This document shows positions 32,744 to 39,638 of a stretch of DNA of 64,000 nt, one piece after another. The notes beneath the pieces were generated by a model. The model had not been told where the DNA came from and did not search any database. It worked only from the letters and a program-made list of their open reading frames with translations. Position 1 is the first letter of the stretch, and every line of letters starts with the position of its first letter. The DNA comes from JBQTII01 sp052388275 (GTDB lineage: Bacteria; Actinomycetota; Actinomycetes; Sporichthyales; Sporichthyaceae), in assembly GCA_052388275.1 (NCBI GenBank), contig JBQTII010000008.1, positions 43,120-107,119 on the forward strand, given 5' to 3'. A program made the translations under genes and the position numbers.

Positions 32744-33435
32744 TGAGTTCCGGCCTGCACCGGAGCGCGTCTTCCCGCCGCGTGCTCCGGTGCGGTGGTG
32801 CAACGGTGCTGGTCGGCGCGGCCGTCCTGGGGGCCGTTCTCGCGCCGCAGGTGGCGGCCAGCGCGTCGGCCTCGGCGGTGGCGAACGAAGAGCAGGAGGT
32901 GTTCCGGACCGGGGCGCACCGCTCGGCGGGCTGCGCGGATACCAACGTGAGCCAGCTGGGACCGAAGTTGCGCAACGCCTGTCGCTACGCCGCCCGGGAT
33001 AACCGGGTCGGGATTGACCTGGACGTCGCGATGCGCGCCGCTTCCCGGCGTCTGGAAATTCCCCTCACGGTCAAGGTCCGCGCCGGGGACACCGGGGTGG
33101 CCTGGGAAGGCGTGGTGAGCATCCCGCCGCGGGAGGTGTTGGGAGCCAAGAAGGTCCGCCGGCCCGCTCCGGTGACACCGGCCCCCGGTCCGGCGCTGGC
33201 GCCGCTGGCGCCGCTGGAGCCACCGGTCCGCACGATCGCGAGCCCGGCCCAGCCGCCGGACCGGGTGCCCAAGCGCAAGCCCGAGCCCGCGGCCGAGGCA
33301 CCGCTGCTCAGCGCGCCCGTCGCGGATGGACCGCCGAGCCTGCCGACCCGGGTCGCCGCCCTGGTCGCCGTGCTCGGCGTCTTCGTGATGTCGGTGAGCA
33401 TGAGCGCGTTCTCCGGTGCCTTGCGCAACCGCTGA
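32743..33435 (+). CDS. Secreted or wall-spanning proline-rich protein with C-terminal anchor
   Basis: 230 residues. It has an N-terminal signal helix (GATVLVGAAVLGAVLAPQVA), then a small domain with two cysteines (GCADTN and RNACRYA). A proline/alanine-rich spacer spans about 145-200, and a C-terminal membrane helix (VAALVAVLGVFVMSVSM) ends in a short basic tail. It is translationally coupled to the DUF4239 gene, so the pair probably act together at the cell envelope. No known family. Confidence 0.62.
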   Translation: MSSGLHRSASSRRVLRCGGATVLVGAAVLGAVLAPQVAASASASAVANEEQEVFRTGAHRSAGCADTNVSQLGPKLRNACRYAARDNRVGIDLDVAMRAASRRLEIPLTVKVRAGDTGVAWEGVVSIPPREVLGAKKVRRPAPVTPAPGPALAPLAPLEPPVRTIASPAQPPDRVPKRKPEPAAEAPLLSAPVADGPPSLPTRVAALVAVLGVFVMSVSMSAFSGALRNR

Positions 33436-33451
33436 GCGCAGCCTCCCACAG

Positions 33452-33488
33452 CACAGAACCCCGCCGAGGTGATCGGCGGGGCTCTGTG
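33452..33488. terminator. Bidirectional terminator hairpin
   Basis: CCCCGCCG pairs with CGGCGGGG around a 7-nt loop, extended outward by CACAGA/TCTGTG with one mismatch. It sits between the convergent secreted-protein gene and the exported-protein gene ending at 33509. Confidence 0.82.
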
Positions 33489-33508
33489 GGGTGCTGCCTG
33501 CGATTCGG

Positions 33509-34384
33509 TTAGTCGAGCTGAACGATCTTGACCATGCCCTCGGCGACGTAGGTGGAGCCGGGGACGTCCGGGGTCGGGAAGAAGCAGAACAGCGCGTAGG
33601 TACCCGGCTCGACCGAGTAGCTCAGCAGCTGCTCCTTGCCGGGGGAGAGGGTGTCGCCGCCCACGTAGCCGGCCAGCACGAAGTCACCGGGCCCGCGGCC
33701 GGCGAACATGTCCGCGACCTCCTTGGCCGTGGTGCCGTCCGCGACCTGCAGCAGGGAGGGTGCGAGCCAGCGGTGGCCACTGGAAACCGTGTTCTCGAAA
33801 CGAATCGTGCCCACGTCCGGGAGCTTGTTCGGGCCGACGAACTTGAGCTTGTCGGTCATCTTGATGACCGCATCCGGCTTGGGTGCCGCCGCGCCGTTGT
33901 TCTTCGGGGTGATCGTCAGCTTGAACAACTCGCCGAGCGTAGGTCCGACGTTGTTGCTGAGGAAGTACTTGCCGGGCGCCAGCTCCACGGTCGCCGAGGC
34001 GACTCCGGACTCACTCGCGGTCACGCCCCCAAGCGCGATGACGTTGCGCTCCATCCGGCGGAACGCGGCCGCGTTGTCCTTGCCTCCGTCGGAGTAGAGC
34101 CGGAACAGCGCCTCGGTGTCGCGGCGCATCTCCTTGAGCGTGTACCCCTTGCGCAGCTGGAACAGTGTCAGCAGGTGGTCGGCGTCGATGGAGAGGATGC
34201 GCAGCTGCAGCGGTCCGGTCGGCTGGGTCAGCGACCCCCTGACCGTGGTCTCCAGTTCCGAGACCGAGAAGGTGATGGTGGGCGCCGAGGACTTCGCCTC
34301 GGCGCGGGGCGCAGCCGCGGCGACCCCGGGGGCGGCGAGCACAAGCGCCGCGGTGGTGGCCAGGCTCGCTAGACGCAGATTCAT
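33509..34384 (-). CDS. Exported protein with cupredoxin-like C-terminal region
   Basis: 291 residues. A classical signal peptide ends near AAAAPRAEA (residues 22-30). The mature part is beta-rich with a helical middle. The last ~90 residues (FVLAGYVGGDTLSPGKEQLL and on to YALFCFFPTPDVPGSTYVAE) resemble the plastocyanin-like domains of secreted actinobacterial proteins. The usual copper set is incomplete: one Cys, but no obvious His/Met pair after it. It is monocistronic and faces the SDR gene across a repeat-bearing intergenic region. Confidence 0.65.
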   Translation of the reverse strand: MNLRLASLATTAALVLAAPGVAAAAPRAEAKSSAPTITFSVSELETTVRGSLTQPTGPLQLRILSIDADHLLTLFQLRKGYTLKEMRRDTEALFRLYSDGGKDNAAAFRRMERNVIALGGVTASESGVASATVELAPGKYFLSNNVGPTLGELFKLTITPKNNGAAAPKPDAVIKMTDKLKFVGPNKLPDVGTIRFENTVSSGHRWLAPSLLQVADGTTAKEVADMFAGRGPGDFVLAGYVGGDTLSPGKEQLLSYSVEPGTYALFCFFPTPDVPGSTYVAEGMVKIVQLD

Positions 34385-34739
34385 CAGTTCCAGGCACCCT
34401 TCGTCTCGGGGCGACGTCGAGCCCGCCCAGGTCTGACTGTGGTCAACCTAACCCGAAATCGCGTTTCTGGGGAGGTTGCGACACTGATGGAGGGGTGCGA
34501 GTTGCAGCCCCAACGGGTCACCTACCCTCGCAGACGCGAGATCAATCCATCTAATGGGCGAATAACTTAACCAACAAGGGAGAAATAAGACCGCCGGATG
34601 GGTGAACGGCCGGATGGGTGAACGGCCGGATGGGTGGACGGACAGTGCCAAGATCATCGCCGGTCCCCCGGACGCCGCCCGGTACGGTGCCCGCGTCGGC
34701 GAGGTCGTCTCTCGCCACCGTCACGAAGGAGTAGAGCCG
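34385..34739. other. Divergent intergenic region upstream of the SDR gene
   Basis: This 355-bp gap contains the 3 x 16-bp tandem repeat at 34593-34640 and an A/T-rich patch just before it (ACTTAACCAACAAGGGAG). No coding or RNA gene is seen. Confidence 0.5.
34593..34640 (+). repeat. Three tandem copies of a 16-bp unit
   Basis: GCCGGATGGGTGAACG occurs twice exactly and a third time with one change (GGACG). The array ends 99 nt before the SDR start codon. Repeats of this size in a promoter region often bind a regulator cooperatively. Confidence 0.88.
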
Positions 34740-35573
34740 ATGGGTCGTCTGCAGAACAAGGTCGCCTTCATCACCGGTGCCGCGCGCGGCCAGGGCCGTG
34801 CCAGCGCCGTGCGTTTCGCCGAAGAGGGCGCCGACATCATCGGAATCGACATCTGCGAGCAGATCGCCTCGGTTCCCTACGAGCTGGGCACGCTGGCGGA
34901 GCTGGAGGAGACCAGGGCGCTGGTGGAAAAGACCGGCCGTCGGATGGTGACCGCCAAGGCCGACGTGCGAAGCCTGGAGCAGGTGCAGGCCGCGGTCGAT
35001 GCCGGTATCGCCGAATTCGGCCGCCTGGACATCGTCAATGCCAACGCGGGGGTGTGGTCCGCGGCGATGTTCACCGACATGAGCGAGCAGGCCTACCGGG
35101 ACATGATCGACGTGCAGATGCACGGGGCGTACTACGCGTGCAAGGCGACGGTTCCCAAGCTCATCGAGCAGGGTCAGGGCGGGGCGATCATCATCACCAG
35201 CTCCACCGCGGGCCTGAAGGGCTTCCCGAACCAGGTGCACTACAACATGGCCAAGCACGCCGTGGTCGGCCTGATGCGCACCCTGGCCAACGAGCTGGCC
35301 CCGCACATGATCCGGGTCAACACCGTGCACCCGTCGTCCACGTTGACGAAGATGATCGACAACCCGGCCATCCACGAGGCGTTCTCACCGGGCGTGCAGA
35401 ACGCGAAGCTCGAGGACTTCGGCGACACCTTCACGGCGATGAACCTGCTTCCGATCCCGTGGGTGCAGGCCGTCGACATCTCCAACGCGATCCTGTTCCT
35501 GGCCTCCGATGAGGGCCGCTACATCACCGGCGTCACGCTGCCGGTCGACGCGGGGTTCATGGCCAAGCTCTGA
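34740..35573 (+). CDS. Mycofactocin-type short-chain dehydrogenase (SDR)
   Basis: 277 residues. The NAD site is FITGAARGQGRASAVRFAEE (11-30), the structural NANAGV follows, and the catalytic Ser/Tyr/Lys set is in ITSSTAGLKG and VHYNMAKHAV. The extra segment after the second strand (CEQIASVPYELGTLAELEE) is the insertion typical of mycofactocin-coupled SDRs, which hold NAD tightly. AAGGAG precedes ATG 34740. Substrates in this family are alcohols or terpenoid-like carbinols. No mycofactocin maturation gene is in the window. Confidence 0.87.
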   Translation: MGRLQNKVAFITGAARGQGRASAVRFAEEGADIIGIDICEQIASVPYELGTLAELEETRALVEKTGRRMVTAKADVRSLEQVQAAVDAGIAEFGRLDIVNANAGVWSAAMFTDMSEQAYRDMIDVQMHGAYYACKATVPKLIEQGQGGAIIITSSTAGLKGFPNQVHYNMAKHAVVGLMRTLANELAPHMIRVNTVHPSSTLTKMIDNPAIHEAFSPGVQNAKLEDFGDTFTAMNLLPIPWVQAVDISNAILFLASDEGRYITGVTLPVDAGFMAKL

Positions 35574-35600
35574 GTCGTTTCTGCGAAAACAGAGCGTCCG

Positions 35601-37676
35601 TCACTGGTAGCTGATCATCACCGGGACCGGATCGCGGTCCAGGGTTTCGCGTGGAGTCATCACACGGGTGTCCTTGCGGTAGAAGTTTTTCCAACCCATC
35701 CAGATCTCGTCCGGAACAGTGTTGGTGACGATCCGCCAGGTTCCTTCCTTGGCACTGGGTTCGCCTTGACCGTCCATGTGGATCAGCAACTCGATCTCGG
35801 CGTGCGAGGTGTCGAGTTGGTCCCGGTTGCGGATCATCCCCAGGCTGAACTGATGCAGCACGAGCACTTTCTGCGGCAGCGAGTAACGTGCCGTCAGATC
35901 CGCGAGCCAGGCACTGACGCGGTTGATTTCCGAGGCGTCGACGCTGCCGATCTGGCGCAGGTGCACCTGGTTCGGGCCCAGCCGCCATTCCGGGTCCAGC
36001 GCGAGGCCGACATGCGGATAGGCGAGCAACTCCTCGTACTGCTTGGCCTGGGACAGGAAGTCGCTGCGGCCGGGCTGCAGGTCCAGAATCACGTAGACGC
36101 CGGCCTCGGCGGCGGCCTGGATCCACGGCAGCAAGGACTCCACGCTGGATTCCGCGGAATAGTCACCGTCACTGCCCGGTGCGCCCTGTGCGACGGTGGT
36201 GATGATCTCGAAGGTCGGCACGACCGGCACGTTGGACAGGTCGCGGTACGGCGCCGCGACCTGGCGGACCCGCTCGATGCTGGCCGCGATGCCCTGAGCT
36301 CCCAGAACCCCGAGTTCGGGCGCGTTCGGATAGCCGTAGATCGCGATCAGACGCCGGCCGGGGAAGATCAGCTGACCGCCCCCGGGAAGCTCGACCCCGG
36401 TGGAGGCGGCGCGCAGACGGACCGCGAAGTCGTCGGCGGCCCCGAATTCGCCGATGGCCAGCACCTGGGTTGCGCCGTTGTCCGCGAGCGCGGTGATGGT
36501 GCAGGAGTCCGCGCGAGGATCAAGGCCTTCGATGCCGATCACCCGGGCCCCGGCCGCCATTGCCGCGGCCTGCACCGCAATCGCCCCCGCCCTGGTGGCA
36601 TCGGAGTTCGGCACCATCACGGTCAGCGCGCTCAGCGGCGCCGGAGCCAGCGTCGTCGGCAGCTCGCCGGCCTTCTCCACCACCCGGACGTCGGGCAGTG
36701 CCCCGCGCAACAGGGCCGCAAGTTCGGGTGTCGCCGCGAGGACGGCTTGCGGCGCGAGGCGGCCGATCTCGACGGCTACCTCCGGTTCCAACACGGGGGC
36801 TGGGACAGCAGGGGAAATGCTCGTGGTGGGGAGTGAGGTCTCGGTGGTGGCGCTCGGCGTGGTCGATGCGTTCGCGGTGGGGGTCTGGGTCACGGACTCG
36901 GTAGGACTGGGGGTCGCCGTCGGCTGCGTGGTCTCCGCGGTCGAGGATTCCGTCACCGCGGGTTCGGTCTGCGACGGTGCACACACGGCTGCCTCGGAGG
37001 CCAGGGTCGCGCCGCCGAAGGCGGGCGCCGGGGCAGGTGTCGCCGCAGCGGGGGTGGCGCTCGCGTCCGGGGCGGCAGGGGCTGCGGGTACGGCGGCGCT
37101 GGAGTCGGCGGGCAGCGGCGCGCTGGTGGTCTCGCCGCTCGGCTCCGGACTCTGTTCTGGCGTCGGCTCGGCGCTCGCAGCGCTCGGCGCCACCGGGGGC
37201 GCGAGGCAATCCGCGGCGTCGCTGCTCAGCGCCTGTGTGGAGGTCGCGGTCGCCGGGGCCGCAGCGGTGTCCGGGGCCGCAGCGGTGTCCGGGGCGGTGT
37301 CCGGGGCGGCGCTGGTCCCGGCTGCCAGGAGCAGCGGCGCCCCGCGCCGGGCCGACTCGCCCGCGGCATCCCGCAGAATCTGACCATCGGTGGCGGGAGC
37401 CACCACCACGACCGGCGCCGTGGTGAACAGTGCGCGGCTCACCGCGAGGGACATGTCGCCGGCGGAGGCGGCCTCGACCACCGTGATGCAGTCCGCCGGA
37501 GCCTGGACCACGGCCGCCGGCATCGCGCTCGCCGCCGGGGCGATCGAGCTTCCGGGTGCGCCCTGCGGCGCGTCTGCGCTCCCGCCGGTGCAGGCGGTGA
37601 CCGCCAGGGCCACCACCGCCAGCAGGCTCGCCTTGGCCCGGGTCGTGACCCGGCCCGGTGTGCGTCGAATCTCCAC
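35601..37676 (-). CDS. Large lipoprotein with Ala/Pro/Thr-rich linker and putative barrel domain
   Basis: 691 residues. The lipobox is VTAC (Cys29). The first domain (about 55-115) looks like a cell-wall-binding-repeat-2 type sandwich (VVVVAPATDGQILRDAAG). A low-complexity Ala/Pro/Thr/Ser stretch runs from about 115 to 290. A second Rossmann-like sensor (TQVLAIGEFGAADDF) and a C-terminal TIM-barrel-like region follow (VYVILDLQPGRSDFL, LALDPEWRL, VLVLHQFSLGMI, VMISYQ). The C-terminal part could be a glycosidase-like domain, but no catalytic pair is certain. It is anchored outside the membrane. Confidence 0.65.
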   Translation of the reverse strand: MEIRRTPGRVTTRAKASLLAVVALAVTACTGGSADAPQGAPGSSIAPAASAMPAAVVQAPADCITVVEAASAGDMSLAVSRALFTTAPVVVVAPATDGQILRDAAGESARRGAPLLLAAGTSAAPDTAPDTAAAPDTAAAPATATSTQALSSDAADCLAPPVAPSAASAEPTPEQSPEPSGETTSAPLPADSSAAVPAAPAAPDASATPAAATPAPAPAFGGATLASEAAVCAPSQTEPAVTESSTAETTQPTATPSPTESVTQTPTANASTTPSATTETSLPTTSISPAVPAPVLEPEVAVEIGRLAPQAVLAATPELAALLRGALPDVRVVEKAGELPTTLAPAPLSALTVMVPNSDATRAGAIAVQAAAMAAGARVIGIEGLDPRADSCTITALADNGATQVLAIGEFGAADDFAVRLRAASTGVELPGGGQLIFPGRRLIAIYGYPNAPELGVLGAQGIAASIERVRQVAAPYRDLSNVPVVPTFEIITTVAQGAPGSDGDYSAESSVESLLPWIQAAAEAGVYVILDLQPGRSDFLSQAKQYEELLAYPHVGLALDPEWRLGPNQVHLRQIGSVDASEINRVSAWLADLTARYSLPQKVLVLHQFSLGMIRNRDQLDTSHAEIELLIHMDGQGEPSAKEGTWRIVTNTVPDEIWMGWKNFYRKDTRVMTPRETLDRDPVPVMISYQ

Positions 37677-37800
37677 GATGAGCCCCCGCCCTGCGCCCCC
37701 GCGCTGGGCCGCTGCCCCACGTTAACCGCCGCGGGAGGCCGCGGGAGGCAGAAACGCCTCGGCATCCCCCTTACGGCTGGCGCTCCAGGTCCGCCGCGAA

Positions 37801-38037
37801 CGCGCCGATCCGCACCTGACCGCTGCGGCCGTCGACCTCCAGGTGGGGGCCGTCGGGTATGCCCCTGGCCTCGGCCAGTACCGCACGCCGGTCAAGGGTC
37901 TGTACCTGTCCGGGGCCGGGACCCACCCGAGCGGCGGGGTCTGCTCGCTGCCCGGCAAGCTCGCGGCCCAGACGCTGCTCGGCGACCTTGCTAGGTCCGT
38001 CAGCAAGCGCGGCTACCGCAACCCGCCCCGGACGTAG
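37801..38037 (+). pseudogene. C-terminal fragment of a CrtI/phytoene-desaturase-like FAD enzyme
   Basis: The reading YAPGLGQYRTPVKGLYLSGA then THPSGGVCSLPGKLAAQ is the FAD-closing end of CrtI-type oxidoreductases. The start and some 400 residues of the enzyme are absent upstream, where the divergent lipoprotein gene begins. It overlaps the MFS remnant on the other strand by 38 bp. It is debris next to the island boundary. Confidence 0.65.
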
Positions 38038-38749
38038 CGAAATCGGAGATCTGGGGCTTGCGTAGCGCTGCGGGCAACAGGAGCGTGACACAGGACGTCA
38101 GCAGAATCACGGACAGCAGGCGAAGTGCGTCTGAGCTGCCCATGCTCGTCGAGAGCATCCCGACCATGGCGTATCCGACGGGCGCACCGGCAAGGGAGAC
38201 GGTCAGGAGTACGCCGTTGATTCCGGCTATGCGGTTCATCGGAATGGAGGCCTGAACCAGGCCGTTGTCCAACGCGGCGGCACGTACCAGTGCCGCACCC
38301 AGTCCGGCGGCCACCACCGCGGACGCCGGCAGGCTCTCGATGGACATGAGAAGCAGCAGGAGGGTCGCGGCCATGATGAAAAGCAGGGAAGCCGCGAGCG
38401 CGGTGCGCTGGGGAAGTCGGCCGCGGGTCATCTGTATCCCCATGGCGAGGCTGCCCGCCCCGAGTGCCACCTGCACCATTGCGAGCTCGGCGCTGGTCCA
38501 ACCCAGATCTTGGGCGCGTGCCACCAGACCCACATTCAGAACCGCGAGACCGACACAGTTCAGCAGCAGTGATCGCGCCGTCGTCCAGCGCAGCAGCGGC
38601 GATTGCCAGACTGTGGCGAGTGCGCGGGCTACACCGTCGCGAATCGTCGGGGTGCATCGGTCGCGCCTGGATGTACGACGCGAACCGCGGCCAGTCCTGG
38701 GTGGCTCCACTTGGGGCGTTGGCGCAGCTGGTTGGCGCAGGGAGCTCAT
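38000..38749 (-). pseudogene. 5'-truncated MFS transporter
   Basis: The minus-strand reading has six membrane helices matching the second half of a major-facilitator protein (LLLNCVGLAVLNVGLVARAQ through LLSVILLTSCVTLLLPAAL). The first half is missing. The only good start codon (38749) lies on the anticodon of the plus-strand tRNA-Met, so it is not a natural start. The break coincides with the tRNA and the left edge of the island, consistent with disruption by integration. Confidence 0.65.
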
Positions 38750-38789
38750 TACTCCTCGGTCGTTGGCTTGAGTCCAACACGCCCCACCA
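38713..38789 (+). tRNA. Atypical tRNA-Met (anticodon CAT) with encoded CCA
   Basis: Acceptor GGGGCGT/ACGCCCC, D-stem GCGC/GCGC, anticodon stem GGGAG/CTCCT with loop CTCATTA, and T-stem GTTGG/CCAAC fold well; the 3' end is ACCA. The T-loop CTTGAGT departs from the usual TTCGAAT, and base 9 is G. It could also read as an Ile2-type CAT tRNA. It marks the left end of the island. Confidence 0.75.
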
Positions 38790-38921
38790 CCGCACGGTCC
38801 TGGTCCCACTGAGCGTGGGGCGGCTATCTCGGCGAAGACGTCTCTCTACTCCGCGGAGTCTCGTGGCACCCGCTTCCTAAAGCGGCGTACGGCTTCCCAA
38901 ACCCGCCCGCATCGGGCGAAG

Positions 38922-39036
38922 TTGCAAGGGGGTCAGCAGCCTGCCACGCGCTTATTGCAAGGTAAGTTGTAATAACGGATTCCTCGAGGTACCTTTCTTG
39001 CAATCCCACCAAACGCCGCTCGATCGGAGTTGCAAG
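38922..39036. promoter_or_regulatory. Four TTGCAAG motifs upstream of the RHH/Mrr-like gene
   Basis: TTGCAAG occurs at 38922, 38955 and 39030 on the plus strand and as CTTGCAA at 38997, within 115 bp just before the island's first gene. The A/T-rich setting (GTTGTAATAACGG) includes the probable promoter. The ribbon-helix-helix-like product of the next gene is the obvious candidate binder. Confidence 0.5.
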
Positions 39037-39638
39037 TGAGCCCAAGCATCGATCTGGACGATGAGGTGTACGCGCACCTGAAGTCCAAGGCCGAACCCTT
39101 CGTTGACACCCCCAACACCGTGCTCCGTCGCCTTCTGAACTTGGATGGGAAGCTGGCACCGGCTCGTCGCGCCAGCGAAGCCGCGGCAACGACGCCCCCC
39201 GCGACGAGCACGGCGACTCCTCCGGCAGCGTCGGCGACTTCGAACAAACCGGGAGCCAAGGCTGGCGTGAAGGGGACGAAGCCGGCCAAGCAGACGAAGA
39301 AGCGTGCGCCGAAGACGCAGAAGCGGATCCGTGCCGCGTCAGGCACCTTGCTGCCGGAGGAGCGGTACGAGCGGCCGCTGCTGAGGGCTCTCGTCGATGC
39401 TGGCGGGCAGGCCTCCTACCGTGACGTCGTCGTCGCCGTCGGAAAAGACCTCGAGGGCGAGCTGCTACCGGCTGACTTCGAGAACCTCAGCTCCGGCACG
39501 ATTCGTTGGCAGTCCCGGCTGCAGTTCGTCCGGCTCCGCCTGATCGAACGGGGCTACCTGGACAAGAACGCGCCACGTGGAGTTTGGGGAATCACCGAGG
39601 CCGGGCGGACTGCCCTGGAGAACGGGGCGAATTCGTGA
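39036..39638 (+). CDS. RHH-like/Mrr N-terminal-domain DNA-binding protein
   Basis: 200 residues. The N-terminus (SIDLDDEVYAHLKSKAEPF, then NTVLRRLLNL) looks like a ribbon-helix-helix/SeqA-type DNA-binding segment. A Lys/Ala/Thr linker spans about 45-105. The C-terminal ~95 residues (LLPEERYERPLLRALVDAGG and RLRLIERGYL, ending GVWGITEAGRTAL) match the winged-helix Mrr N-terminal domain of type IV restriction systems. The nuclease domain of Mrr is absent. GTG 39036 follows CGGAG by 6 nt. The stop overlaps the GHKL ATPase start (GTGA), so the two form one unit. Confidence 0.72.
   Translation: MSPSIDLDDEVYAHLKSKAEPFVDTPNTVLRRLLNLDGKLAPARRASEAAATTPPATSTATPPAASATSNKPGAKAGVKGTKPAKQTKKRAPKTQKRIRAASGTLLPEERYERPLLRALVDAGGQASYRDVVVAVGKDLEGELLPADFENLSSGTIRWQSRLQFVRLRLIERGYLDKNAPRGVWGITEAGRTALENGANS

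Noticed and set aside
38848..38859. Perfect palindrome ACTCCGCGGAGT after the tRNA-Met gene
   Set aside because: Only 12 bp, with no extended stem or U-tract and no regulated gene close enough to assign a function.
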